Shown here: positions 42,902 through 53,437 of the stretch, in pieces | Layout: each line of letters opens with the position of its first letter | Numbering within the stretch: the stretch's first letter is position 1 | Assembly (NCBI RefSeq): GCF_900156465.1 | Contig: NZ_LT707064.1 | Span: 3,425,001 to 3,489,000 of the forward strand | DNA: 64,000 nt | Direction: 5' to 3' | Source: Pseudomonas sp. 7SR1 | GTDB taxonomy: Bacteria > Pseudomonadota > Gammaproteobacteria > Pseudomonadales > Pseudomonadaceae | The notes under the pieces: generated by a model | The model's input: only the letters and a program-made list of their open reading frames with translations | Told to the model about the DNA's origin: nothing | Database searches by the model: none | Translations under genes and position numbers: made by a program

Positions 42902-45900
42902 ACGAGGTCACGATGGACGCGCAGGATCCGGGTTTCGCCCTGGCGCCCGAACAACAGCGGGTACTGGAGCAGTTGCCGAACACGGCGACCTGTGGCGAGG
43001 CCATGCGCTGGCTGACGGTGCTCATCGATGGCGAGCTCGATCCACAGCGCCTGCAGCTCGCGCTCGATACGTTACTGGCGCAGCAGCCGATGCTGCTGGC
43101 GCGCCTGGTCAAGGTCGCCGGCTTCCACGGTCTGCGTCAGGTCGCCAGCGGTGCCGGGCGCTTCCCGCTCACGGTACGGACGGGTGAGCAAGGGGTCGAG
43201 CAAGTCCAGGCACAGATCGAGGAATCGATGGGCCGCGCCTTCGTGGCCGGCGAATCGGAAAGCGTCCAGGCGGCGCTCTATCGCCTGGCGCCGCAGCAAT
43301 GGCAACTGGTGCTGGGCATCGCCCGCTACGGTGCCGATGCGCAATCCCTGCGCTTGCTGCTCGAGCACCTCCAGCAGGCATACGCTGCGGCTTCGGCACC
43401 GGAAGATGGAGCGCCGGGCGACGAAACGCCGGGTGAGTTCGCCCAGTACCTGGAATGGCGCAGCGAAGTGGTGCTCGATGAAGATGCCGCCAGCGCGCGA
43501 GCCTACTGGCAGCAACACCTGCAAGGCGTGCAGGCGGACATCGCCACGCCTTGGCTGGCCGATCGGGGCGCCAGTGGCGAGACGGGTGTCGCCGACGCGC
43601 GCCTGTCCCTGACCTTGACGCCTGCCCAAGGCGATGCCTTGCAAAGGCTGGCCGAACAGCTCGGTCAGCCCCTCGCCACGTTGCTGCAAGGTGCGTGGTG
43701 GCTGCTGCTGGGCCGTCTGGGCGGGCTCGAGCAGACGCTGGTGGGTGTGCGTCACGACAGCCGCGAGGATTACGATTACTTCGCCAACGCCGTGGGGGTG
43801 TTCGAAAAAAACTTGCCCCTGTGCGTTTCGTTGCCGGCCACCCAGCCGTTCAACGAGTGGTTGGCGGCGCTGGCGGTGCGCCTCGAAGAACACCGAACCT
43901 GGCAGGAATACTGGGCGCCGGAACTGACCCCCGAGGCGGCGCGCCCGGCCTATGGCTTTACGGCAGGGCAGGCGCCGACTGCCGGCCACGCCGGCGGCCT
44001 GGCCTGGGTCGTGTCGCAAAGCGCCGGTGTGCAGGCCGATGGGTTCGAGCTGCTGTTGCAGGTTCGATTGCAGGATGATCGGCGACTAGCCTCGATCGAC
44101 CTGTGTTATGCCCGTTCGCGTTATGCCCCTGCCTCGGCCACAGCCCTGTTGGAGCAGTACGGCGTGCTGCTGGCCTCGATCCTCGCAACGCCGCAAAACC
44201 CATTGGCGCGGCTCAGCCTGCTGGGACACGTCGAGGAGCAGCGCCTGCTGGCGATCAACCCGGCGATGCAGGCATTGCCGGACAACCGTTACCTGCCGCA
44301 GCGCATCGCCGACCTGGCCGTTGCAACGCCCCATGCCATGGCCTTGACCGACGCCCACGAGCAATTGAGCTACGAACAGCTGCATGCCCGGGTCGAGCGC
44401 TTGGCGGGAGGGCTCAAGGCGCGTGGGCTGGGGGACGGTTCGATGGTCGCCCTGGCATTGCCGCGCTCGGTCGACCTGGTGATTGCGATGCTGGCGGCCT
44501 GGCGCGTGGGGGCGGCCTACCTGCCCCTGGATGCGCAGTGGCCCCAGGCGCGCCAGGCATTGATGCTGGAACAGGCCGGCGCGACGCTGTTACTGACCGA
44601 CGCGGCGCATCTGTCGGCCTGGCAGGAGGCGCCGCACACGGTACTGACCGTGGCTGAACTCGGTCAGTCGAGCGCGCCATTGGCCGGACTCGCCACCCGG
44701 GGCAACGATGTCGCATACGTATTGTTCACATCCGGCTCCACCGGCGTGCCCAAAGGCGTGGTGATCGAGCATCGACAGTTGCTCAACTACACCGCCCAGG
44801 CCAGCCAGGCGCTGGGACTGGAGCAGTGCAGGCACGTGGGTTTGAGCTCCACCGTGGCGGCGGACCTGGGCAACACGGCCCTGTTTGGCGCGTTGTTCAA
44901 CGGGGCGGCCTTGCATGTAGCCAGTGATGAGCAGATGCAGGACGGCGTGTTGTTCGCCGAGTACCTGCAGCGACACGCGATCGACTGCCTGAAGATCGTA
45001 CCGTCGCATCTGGCGGCGCTGCTCGACACTGAGCGGGCGACGCTGCCGCGAACGTTGATTCTCGGGGGGGAACCGATTGCCGCTCCGTTGATCGAGCGCA
45101 TTGCGCGGGTGCGCGGCGATTGCCGGGTGTTCAACCACTATGGGCCGACCGAGGCTACCGTTGGCGTGATGATCCATCCGTTGACCCTGGACGGTGGCGC
45201 CGACGATTGCTCGGCCCTCAGCCAGGTGCTGGGCAATAACCGGGTCTACGTGCTGGACGCCGACCTGCGCCTGGCGCCGGTGGGCATGCTGGGTGAGTTG
45301 TACCTGGGCGGCGCGCAGCTGTGCCGGGGCTATCTGGATGCCGAAGCCGATGGGCAAGCGTTCATCCAGAGTCCTTTCGATCCGGCGCAGCGGTTGTATC
45401 GCACCGGCGACCTGGCGCGTTACCGCGCGGACGGTGCGATCCAGTTGCATGGTCGGCGCGATCAGCAGGTCAAGGTGCGCGGGTTCCGTATCGAACTGGC
45501 GGAAATCGAGGCCGAGCTGCTGCGCCTGCCAGGGGTGGCTGAAGCACTGGTGCTGCCGGCAGCGTCGGGCGAACAGGGACTGCTGGCCTTCGTCGTGGCG
45601 CAGCCGGGGCAATCGGTGGGCTTGCTGGACGCCGCGCGTAGCGGGCTGAGCGCTCGCCTGCCCAGTGTGATGGTGCCAGCGCACCTGCAACTGATCGAAC
45701 AATTCCCACGGTTGGCCAACGGCAAGATTGATCGCAAGGCGCTGCAACAGCTGGCCGGCGCGGCGACGAATAGCCAGGACGCCGCGCCGCGCGATGGACT
45801 GGAGCAGTTGCTTGCCACGCGTATGGCGCAGTTGCTGGGGCTGGAGCGAATCGGCATCGACCGCGACTTCTTCGCCGCAGGGGGGCATTCGTTGCTGGTG

Positions 45901-46143
45901 ATCAAGCTGGTGGCCGGTATCCGCAAGCTGCTGCAGTGCGAGATCCATCCAGGGCTGGTCTTCGATCATCCGACGGTGGCGTCCCTGGCGTCGGCCTTGA
46001 AGGCGGTGGAAAGCAGCCCGGGGCAACTGGAAAAAATGGCCCAGGTGCGTTTGCGCATGGATGCGATGAGCCCCGAGGAAAAGGCCCGCTTGACCGAACA
46101 GGCGCGGCAGCAGCAAGCCGCCAGGGTCGTCCAGGGCAACTGA
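42898..46143 (+). CDS. Single-module Asp NRPS with degenerate C (interface) domain
   Basis: Encodes 1081 residues, overlapping the previous gene by four bases (ATGA). Residues 10-450 are condensation-like, but the HHxxxDG site is ARYGADA (142-148), so catalysis is excluded. The A domain (about 475-970) has code DLTKIGHVGK, an Asp code. The T domain carries FFAAGGHSLLV near 1000. This layout fits the noncatalytic interface domains that dock siderophore beta-hydroxylases onto an Asp module; the partner hydroxylase is fused to the end of the preceding protein. The predicted product is beta-hydroxy-Asp, an iron ligand. A charged tail after the T domain may dock with the terminal synthetase, which is encoded elsewhere on the opposite strand. 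Confidence 0.88.
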
Positions 46144-46303
46144 CCCGGCGGCAGACCTGAGCCCGGGCTCATCACGTCGGCCCCAGGCTCTGCGCGGGAA
46201 TGCCTCGCCGGGCGCCCAGCGTTCGGCGGTTGAAGGGAAAACGGGACGTCCCTTGCTGTGAACCCGCCGCTAGCGCGGGAACGATCATGGATAAGCAGGA
46301 ACG

Positions 46304-46336
46304 AAGGCCGTCGCTTGATTGCGACGGCCTTTTTTT
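46304..46336 (+). terminator. Terminator of the three-gene NRPS operon
   Basis: AAGGCCGTCGC and GCGACGGCCTT form an 11-bp stem with a 6-base loop and a T-run. It lies 160 bases after the Asp synthetase and separates it from fpvA, implying fpvA has its own promoter. Confidence 0.9.
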
Positions 46337-46350
46337 AAACTTTGTTACGT

Positions 46351-46371
46351 GAATGATAAATAAACTCATTC
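46351..46371 (+). promoter_or_regulatory. Possible Fur-like operator before fpvA
   Basis: GAATGA and TCATTC form arms of an AT-rich palindrome, in a stretch much richer in AT than its surroundings. It could be a Fur site or sigma promoter region for fpvA. No good TAAAT-N16-CGT box is seen in the 480-base gap 46144-46623, which otherwise holds only the terminator. Confidence 0.35.
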
Positions 46372-46623
46372 CGGTTTTTTGCAGGTGCTTCGTCTTACTA
46401 AGGTGTGTAGGCAAATCGGGTCGGGCAGGGCAGCCCGGACAGCGGATTTGTCCAGCAAGAAAATTGCCGTCGTCCAGCCGGATGACCGCGCCCGGGGAGG
46501 GGCCGGTCAGCGCGCACTGATGCATTGCCAGGGGCAATCGTCAGGGCGGGTTCACCAGTGCTGGCGGACGGCGGGCCATTCGGCCCCATGGACCTTTCAC
46601 TTCGACCAATAATAGAGAGCACG

Positions 46624-49092
46624 ATGTCATCCATTCATGAGTTGAAACCTCTGTTCAAGGCACTCGTCATGTCCCGCGGCCTGCGCTCGCGTGGCGTGTT
46701 GACCGGTCTGGGGCTGGCCTGCGCATTGCCCTTCAGCGCTCAGGTGATGGCGCAGGACGTCAGCATCGACATCCCTGCGCAACCGTTGCCCAAGGCCTTG
46801 CAGGCGTTCGGTCAGCAGACCAACCAGCAGGTGATCTACAACGCTGACGACCTGGCCGGCCTGAAGAGCAACCGCGTCAGCGGCAAGATGAGCCCCCAGG
46901 CCGCCATCGCCGAACTGCTCAAGGGCACTGGCGTAAGCTACAGCCTGGAGGGCAACACGCTGATGCTGGTGCGGGGTTCCGCGGCGGGAGGCCTGGAGCT
47001 GGGCGCTACCACCGTCAAGGCCACGGCACCGGACGCGACGACCGAAGGCAGCAACTCATACACCAGCAACGCCGTGACCATCGGCAAGGGCACCCACACC
47101 CTCAAGGAAATCCCCCAGTCGATCACCGTCATGACGCGCAAGCAGATGGATGACCAGAACCTGGTGGACCTCAAGGACGCGGTCAACCAGACCACCGGTA
47201 TCGTCGGCCTGCAGGGCGTCGGCCAAGGCATGATCCTGTCGTCGCGCGGCTTCCAGATCGACGACTGGCAATACGACGGCGTGCCGATCCCGCGCAACAC
47301 CTACTCCCTGGGCAACTGGGCGACCCAGGACCTGATCTTCTTCGATCGCCTGGAAATCATGCGTGGCGCCTCCGGCCTGCTGCAAGGCACGGGCAGCCCC
47401 GGCGGTGCCGTCAACCTGGTGCGCAAGCGAGGCCAGAGCGCCCCGACCGTAACCCTGACCGGCAAGGCCGGCTCCTGGGACCACTACGGCCTGCAACTGG
47501 ACGCCGGCGGCCCGCTGAACGAAGCCGGCAACATCCGCGGCCGGATCGTCGCCGACGAAGACCAGAGCAATTCCTTCGTCGACCATGCGTGGAACAAGAC
47601 CCACTCGCTGTACGGCGCGCTGGACATCGACCTGAGCGAGGCCACCACCCTGGGCCTGGCGGTCAGCCGGTCCGAGGGCGAATCCCGCGGCAACATCCGC
47701 GGCCTGCCACGCTACGTCGACGGCTCGATGCCGGACGTTTCGCGTTCGACCTATACCGGCGCGCGCTGGAACCGTTCCGACATCGACGTCACCACGGTCT
47801 ATGCCGATCTGGAACACCGCTTCAACGAGGACTGGGGCTTCAAGGTGGGCGCGGTGCACATGACCGAGGATAACCAGGCGAAAAACCAGCGGACGCAAAA
47901 TGGCAACGTGGGCCTTAACCTGGATGGCACCGGTGTGCAATATGCCGACTTCGTGACTGACTTCCAGTCCACCAAGGTCGGCCTGGACATGAACCTGTCC
48001 GGCAAGTTCGAAGCCTTGTCGATGCAGCAGGAAGTCATGCTGGGTAGTAACTACTCCCAACTGGAGACCGATGACAAATACGCTCGTACGTTCAACAGCA
48101 GCAGCGACAACATCTTCGATCTCGACAACAACCGGCCGGATATCAGCTATGACAGCCTGGTCAACGCTTCGAACGGGCGGGGGACCCTCAGTAAATACGA
48201 TATCCGCCAGAAGGGTGTGTATGGCACCTGGCGCGTCAAGCCGGTGGACGATCTGACGCTGGTACTGGGCTCTCGTGTCAGTTGGTATGACTACAGCTAC
48301 AAGTCCAAGACCCAGAACTCGAGCGGCATCACCACGAATACCCCTAGCACTGGAACCGAGACCGGAGAGGTCACGCCCTATGCCGGTGTCATTTATGACC
48401 TGAGCCGTGAATGGGCGGTGTATGCCAGCTACACCGATGTCTTCCAGCCGCAGACCAACCTCGACCCCAACGGTTCGGTGCTCAAGCCTATCATCGGTAC
48501 CAACTACGAGGTCGGCCTCAAGGGTGAGCTGATGGACGGCCGGGTCAATACGTCCCTGGCGGTGTTCCGTTACGACCAGGAAAACCGTGCGATTCCCATC
48601 GCCGGCTGTACGGGTGTGAATTGCTCCTCGGCCGCAGGGGAAGTGCGTAGCCAGGGCATCGACGCCGAAATCAGTGGTGAAGTGACGGAGAACCTCCAAC
48701 TGTTCGCAGGCTACACCTACAACACGACCAAGTACCTGGAAGAGCCGGGCAAAGAGGGCAAGGTCTTCAGCACCTGGACGCCGAAACACATGTTGCGCGC
48801 ATGGGGCAACTACCGGTTCACCGGCGACTGGAGTCGTCTGAGCACCGGGCTGGGCTTTACTACCCAAAGCCATACCCTGGTCTACGACTATGACCGTGAG
48901 ATCCCAGGCTACACCGTATGGAATGCCCGCGTTGGCTACCAACTGACGCCGGAGATCGATCTGGCGGTCAACTTCAATAACCTGTTCGACAAGACGTACA
49001 TTGCGCCCGGTTACAACCAGCTTAATGGCAACAACAACTTTGGCGATCCGCGTAACATGATGTTCACCGTGAAATACACCCCGCAGTTCTGA
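46624..49092 (+). CDS. fpvA: Ferripyoverdine TonB-dependent receptor
   Basis: Encodes 822 residues. A signal peptide ends near AQVMAQ; residues about 42-118 form the STN signalling domain (SIDIPAQPLPKALQAFGQQ..) that marks transducers linked to FpvR and sigma factors. The plug (KEIPQSITVMTRKQMDDQN through GTGSPGGAVNLVRKRG) and 22-strand barrel follow, ending in the outer-membrane motif YTPQF. ATG 46624 is chosen for its signal peptide and AGAGAG site; the frame extends upstream to 46525. Position among pvd genes identifies it as the receptor for the pyoverdine made here. FpvR and FpvI are not in the window. Confidence 0.93.
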   Translation: MSSIHELKPLFKALVMSRGLRSRGVLTGLGLACALPFSAQVMAQDVSIDIPAQPLPKALQAFGQQTNQQVIYNADDLAGLKSNRVSGKMSPQAAIAELLKGTGVSYSLEGNTLMLVRGSAAGGLELGATTVKATAPDATTEGSNSYTSNAVTIGKGTHTLKEIPQSITVMTRKQMDDQNLVDLKDAVNQTTGIVGLQGVGQGMILSSRGFQIDDWQYDGVPIPRNTYSLGNWATQDLIFFDRLEIMRGASGLLQGTGSPGGAVNLVRKRGQSAPTVTLTGKAGSWDHYGLQLDAGGPLNEAGNIRGRIVADEDQSNSFVDHAWNKTHSLYGALDIDLSEATTLGLAVSRSEGESRGNIRGLPRYVDGSMPDVSRSTYTGARWNRSDIDVTTVYADLEHRFNEDWGFKVGAVHMTEDNQAKNQRTQNGNVGLNLDGTGVQYADFVTDFQSTKVGLDMNLSGKFEALSMQQEVMLGSNYSQLETDDKYARTFNSSSDNIFDLDNNRPDISYDSLVNASNGRGTLSKYDIRQKGVYGTWRVKPVDDLTLVLGSRVSWYDYSYKSKTQNSSGITTNTPSTGTETGEVTPYAGVIYDLSREWAVYASYTDVFQPQTNLDPNGSVLKPIIGTNYEVGLKGELMDGRVNTSLAVFRYDQENRAIPIAGCTGVNCSSAAGEVRSQGIDAEISGEVTENLQLFAGYTYNTTKYLEEPGKEGKVFSTWTPKHMLRAWGNYRFTGDWSRLSTGLGFTTQSHTLVYDYDREIPGYTVWNARVGYQLTPEIDLAVNFNNLFDKTYIAPGYNQLNGNNNFGDPRNMMFTVKYTPQF

Positions 49093-49106
49093 TCCCCGCG
49101 TCAACC

Positions 49107-49144
49107 ATAAAAAACCGACCCGCCTTGTGCGGGTCGGTTTTTTA
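49107..49144. terminator. Bidirectional terminator between fpvA and pvdD
   Basis: ACCGACCCGC and GCGGGTCGGT form a 10-bp stem with A-run before and T-run after, so it can serve both converging transcripts. Confidence 0.9.
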
Positions 49145-49180
49145 TTGGGTTGCGTTCCAGCTACTTTGCAAAAAAACGAA

Positions 49181-49219
49181 AACCTGTGGCGAGGGCGCCA
49201 ACTCCCTTGCCACAGGTTT
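49181..49219. repeat. REP family A, variant
   Basis: AACCTGTGGCGAGGG and CCCTTGCCACAGGTT form imperfect arms between fpvA and the terminal NRPS gene. Confidence 0.8.
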
Positions 49220-49242
49220 ATCGTTTGTTCTTCGGTGTGGCG

Positions 49243-52200
49243 CTACTGCGTTTGCGCCGCGCTGCCCAGGAATGCTTCCACCAGCGAATCGAGCAAGCCA
49301 TCGTCGAAGATCATGCTGCGATGGCGTAAAGGCGAGTGCACCGAGCATTGCAGCTCCCCCGTCACGCTGTGGGCCTGGATCAAGGTTTCGCAGAACGCCA
49401 GTTCCTGCGCTGTCTTCTCCGTTTGCGTCCACCAGCAACTGGGACGTACCCGTACCGGCTTGAAGGTGAACCCGTCGAAGGCTTCCAGCAATCGGTCATG
49501 CACCGAGAACGCCTGGGCGTTCATGACCTCCTCCTTGACGCTTTGCACCACCGACAACAGGTCGCTGCGGCCTGGTTCGATCTGGCTGGCGGCCCAGTCA
49601 TGGAAGGCCTTGACCGTGCTCTCGGGGTGTTCGCGCCGATAAGCCGCGGTGCGTTCCGTGAGGGTGGGGAACAGCAGGTCGAAATATTCGATGGCTTCTA
49701 CCAGGTCCTGGGAAGCCAGGTCGGCTTTTTCCTGGCCGGGCACATGCCGACGACGGGGCAACGTCTCCGGGTACAAGTGTTCAGGGATCGTGCTGTCCAC
49801 CAGGCCCAGGAAACCGACGGTATGGCCCTGGCTTTCCAGCGTCGCGGCGATGTCCAGGGCAATCGTGCCGCCCAGGGACCAGCCCATCAGGTAGTACGGG
49901 CCTTGGGGCTGGGCCTTGACGATTTCCCGGCTGTAGTCGGCAATCATCTCGTCCCAGGCTTCGGGACCGACATGGGGTTCGCTGAAGCCGCGGTGCATGA
50001 CGCCGAAGGTGCGCGCCCGATTCTGCAGTTTGCGCGCCAGGGGTTGGTAGCAGAACACGATGCCTCCGCTGGGGTGCAGGCAAAACAACTGCGGGGCGCT
50101 GGCGGGGGCCTGGTTCAAGGTCACCAGGCATTGAGCCTGTTCCCGATGCTTCTGCGAGATGAACAGGGCCAGTTCGGCGATGGTCGGGTTGCTCAGCAGT
50201 TCCTGCAGGCGCACCGTGATGTCCAGGCGTGCCTTGAGGCTGGCGATCAGCTCGATTGCCAGGATCGAATGCCCGCCCAGCTCGAAGAAACTGTCGTCGA
50301 TGCCCACGCGCTCGACCCTGAGGGACTGTTGCCATAGCTGTGCCAGGGCTTGTTCCAACTGGGTGCGAGGCGCCACGTAGCGCGCATGCAGGAGGCTGGC
50401 GTCGGGCTCCGGCAAGGCCTTGCGGTCGAGCTTGCCATTGGCGTTGAGAGGGAACTGGTCGATGAACAGCAGGTGGCTGGGCACCATGTAGTCCGGCAGG
50501 TGCGCCTTGAGTTCGGCCAGCAGGCTTTCGCGCAGCTCGTTGCCGGAGGATGGCGTGGCGATGACGTAGGCCACCAGTTGCAGGCCACCCGGACCATCAT
50601 GGGTCAGCACGACACAATCCTGCACGGGTGGCAGCCCTTGCAGGCGCGCCTGGATTTCCCCCAGTTCAATGCGGAAACCGCGAATCTTGACCTGGTGATC
50701 CAGGCGTCCGATGTATTCGATGCTGCCGTCGGCACGGTAGCGGGCCAGGTCGCCGGTGCGGTACAGGCGTCCGCCCGGCAGCGGGTCGAACGGATCGGGA
50801 ATGAAGCGGCTGGCGGTCAGGTCGGCGCGCCGGTGATAACCCCGGGCCAGGCCGGCCCGACCGACGTACAGCTCACCAGTGCAGCCCTTGGGCACCGGGT
50901 TCAGGTGCGCATCGAGCAAGTACCAGGACAGATCGACGATGGGCTCGCCGATAGGGCTCGCGGCCTCGCTGTCCAGATCTTGCAACGACAGCGGTCGCCA
51001 GGTGACATGGACCGTGGTTTCCGTGATGCCATACATGTTGATCAGCTGTGGCGTGCGGTCCCCGAAGCGTTCGAACCAGGGGCGCAAGCTCTGCACATCG
51101 ATGGCTTCACCGCCGAAGATCACCTGCCGCAGATGCTGGTCAAGGGGCTGCCGTGACGCGCAGGCAACCTGCGACAACGACTTGAACGCCGACGGTGTCT
51201 GGTTCAGCACGGTGACGCGTTCGTGGCACAGCAGGGCATGAAAGTCTTCCGGCGAACGGCTCACGACGTGGGGCACGATGACCAGCCGGCCGCCATGCAG
51301 CAGCGCGCCGAAGATCTCCCACACGGAAAAGTCGAAGGCGTAGGAGTGGAACAGGCACCACACGTCCCGGTGGTCGAAGCTGAACCAGCGGTCCGTGGCC
51401 TGGAACAGACGGGTGACGTTGTGATGCGCCAGCAACGCCCCTTTGGGCTTGCCCGTGGAACCCGAGGTGTAGATCACATAGGCCAGGTTGTCCGGGTGCA
51501 CCGGCACATCCGGGTTGTGCTCGGGACATCCGTCATCGACGTCCTGCGGATCCAGTGACAGACAGACCGTACCGGCGGGCAACGCCAACGAATCACGCAG
51601 ATGCGCCTGGGTCAGGACCCGCATGATGCCGCTGTCCTGGATCATGTAGGCCAGGCGGTCGGCCGGGTACGCCGGGTCCAGCGGCACGTAGGCGCCGCCG
51701 GCCTTGAGAATCGCCAGCAGGCCGATGATCATCTGCGGCGTACGCTGCGCAGCGATCCCCACCAGCACATCGGGCCCCACGCCTTCGGCGATCAGCCGAT
51801 GGGCCAAGCGGTTGGCCTGCCGGTTGAGGTCGGCATAGCTCAGGTGTTGCCCTTCGAAGGTCAGGGCAATCGCGTCGCCCGTGGTGGCCGCGTGGCTTTC
51901 GATCACGTGGTGCAGGCATCGCTCGCGGGGCAGTTGGGTCGGTTGCCGGTTCCAGTCGTCCAGGGTCTGTTGGCGCTCCCGGGAACTCAGCAGTTGCAGT
52001 TCGCCCAATGCACATTGCGGGGTGTCGATCAGGCCCTGCAACAGGTTTTGCCAATGCTCGGCCATGCGCTCGATGGTCGCCGTCCGGTAGAGATCACGGC
52101 TGTACTCAAACGTCGCCAGTAATTGCTGCGGTGAATAATCGACATCCAGCGACAAGTCGAATTTGGCCTGACTGTCGCCAGTGGGCAGAAATTCCAGTGC

Positions 52201-53400
52201 CAGTCCATCCTGGATCGACATCGATGTCGTGGGCGCGCCGGTGCGCCAGTTGAACAGGACCTGGAACAGCGGGTTGGAACCCTGTGCGCCGGGGCGTTGC
52301 AATTGGTCGAGGATCAGTTCCAACGGGTAGTCGGCATGTTCAAGCGCCGCCAGGGATTGCACGCGCAGGTCGCGAAGAAAATCCAACGCGGTGCGCGTCG
52401 AATCGAGCTGCGCCCGATAGACTTGGCTGCTGACGAAAAAACCCACCAGCTCCTGGCTTTCAGGGCTGTTGCGGTTGGCGTTGGGGACGCCGACGGTGAA
52501 ATCGTTCTGGTTGGCGTACCGGCCCAGCAACAGTTGCCAGGCGCCTAGCGCCACCACGAACGGCGTAAGCCCCTGGCGTCGGCAAAACGTCTCCAGGGCC
52601 TGGGCCAGGGCCGGTGCAAGTGTCACCTGGACGCGTCCGGCCATGTGCTGCTGGCTCGCGGCGCGAGCGAAATCCTGAGGCAGTTCCAGAACGGGTAGGT
52701 CATGGCCCAGGCACTGGCGCCAGTAGTCGCCGCTGCGCTGGCAGGCCGTGCTCTGCAGGTATTCGCCTCGTTGGTGGGCTGCGTAGTCGGCGTATTGCAG
52801 GGGCAAGGCCGGCAACGGTGAAGCGTCGCCGAGTAGGGCGCGGGCGTAGGCCTGGGTCAGGTCCTGCATGAGAATCGTGTTGGACCAGGCGTCGGAGACG
52901 ATGTGATGCATGTTCAGCAGCAGCACGTGTTCATCGCTGTCCAGCCTGAGCAGCGTTGCCCGCATCAGCGGTGCCTGGCTGAGATCGAAGGGGCGCCTGG
53001 CGTGCTGTTCGATGCGCCGTGCGAGCTCGATGGTCCGTGCCTGGTGGTCGAGCGCGCCAAGGTCATCGCGCTGCAGGACCAGCCTGGCGTTGCGCTCGAC
53101 CACCTGGGCCGCCGCGCCATCGATTTCAGTGATCGCGGTGCGCAGAATGTCGTGTCGGTCTATGACCCGGTTGAGCGCCTGCTCCAGGGCGTCGGCATCG
53201 AGCTCGCCCGTCAGGCGCAGGGCCCGTGGCAAGTTGTAGGCCGAACGGGTCGGGTCACGCTGTTGCTCCAGCCACAAGCGTTGCTGGGCGAAGGACAAGG
53301 GGGCGCGGTCCAGCCGGTCGCGGCCGGGCCCGTCGGGCATGCTGCCTTCGGCCTCTTCGAGCAGTAGCGTCAGCAGGTCATCATCTAGCAGTTCGTTCAT
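49243..53400 (-). CDS. pvdD: Terminal pyoverdine NRPS module (Thr) with thioesterase
   Basis: Encodes 1385 residues: C (about 35-460), A (495-985), T (1010-1075), TE (1110-1360). The A-domain code reads DFWNIGMVHK, the classical Thr code. The C domain is LCL with HHIVSDA. The TE has HPSGG and nucleophile GWSLGG, so this protein releases, perhaps cyclises, the peptide. ATG 53400 is used; the longer frame would run into pvdE. It is the last gene of the pvdM-N-O-E operon, 37 bases after pvdE, and is convergent with fpvA rather than following the other synthetases. The name pvdD is by role (TE-bearing, Thr); PAO1 PvdD has two modules, this has one. Confidence 0.9.
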   Translation of the reverse strand: MNELLDDDLLTLLLEEAEGSMPDGPGRDRLDRAPLSFAQQRLWLEQQRDPTRSAYNLPRALRLTGELDADALEQALNRVIDRHDILRTAITEIDGAAAQVVERNARLVLQRDDLGALDHQARTIELARRIEQHARRPFDLSQAPLMRATLLRLDSDEHVLLLNMHHIVSDAWSNTILMQDLTQAYARALLGDASPLPALPLQYADYAAHQRGEYLQSTACQRSGDYWRQCLGHDLPVLELPQDFARAASQQHMAGRVQVTLAPALAQALETFCRRQGLTPFVVALGAWQLLLGRYANQNDFTVGVPNANRNSPESQELVGFFVSSQVYRAQLDSTRTALDFLRDLRVQSLAALEHADYPLELILDQLQRPGAQGSNPLFQVLFNWRTGAPTTSMSIQDGLALEFLPTGDSQAKFDLSLDVDYSPQQLLATFEYSRDLYRTATIERMAEHWQNLLQGLIDTPQCALGELQLLSSRERQQTLDDWNRQPTQLPRERCLHHVIESHAATTGDAIALTFEGQHLSYADLNRQANRLAHRLIAEGVGPDVLVGIAAQRTPQMIIGLLAILKAGGAYVPLDPAYPADRLAYMIQDSGIMRVLTQAHLRDSLALPAGTVCLSLDPQDVDDGCPEHNPDVPVHPDNLAYVIYTSGSTGKPKGALLAHHNVTRLFQATDRWFSFDHRDVWCLFHSYAFDFSVWEIFGALLHGGRLVIVPHVVSRSPEDFHALLCHERVTVLNQTPSAFKSLSQVACASRQPLDQHLRQVIFGGEAIDVQSLRPWFERFGDRTPQLINMYGITETTVHVTWRPLSLQDLDSEAASPIGEPIVDLSWYLLDAHLNPVPKGCTGELYVGRAGLARGYHRRADLTASRFIPDPFDPLPGGRLYRTGDLARYRADGSIEYIGRLDHQVKIRGFRIELGEIQARLQGLPPVQDCVVLTHDGPGGLQLVAYVIATPSSGNELRESLLAELKAHLPDYMVPSHLLFIDQFPLNANGKLDRKALPEPDASLLHARYVAPRTQLEQALAQLWQQSLRVERVGIDDSFFELGGHSILAIELIASLKARLDITVRLQELLSNPTIAELALFISQKHREQAQCLVTLNQAPASAPQLFCLHPSGGIVFCYQPLARKLQNRARTFGVMHRGFSEPHVGPEAWDEMIADYSREIVKAQPQGPYYLMGWSLGGTIALDIAATLESQGHTVGFLGLVDSTIPEHLYPETLPRRRHVPGQEKADLASQDLVEAIEYFDLLFPTLTERTAAYRREHPESTVKAFHDWAASQIEPGRSDLLSVVQSVKEEVMNAQAFSVHDRLLEAFDGFTFKPVRVRPSCWWTQTEKTAQELAFCETLIQAHSVTGELQCSVHSPLRHRSMIFDDGLLDSLVEAFLGSAAQTQ

Positions 53401-53437
53401 GGTGTTCTCGCGGTAAACAGCATTGCGTCGGGTCGGT

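Noticed and set aside
46144..46623. Classical PvdS box for fpvA
   Set aside because: TAAAT occurs at 46357 but no CGT lies 16-17 bases downstream; only a weak Fur-like palindrome is reported.
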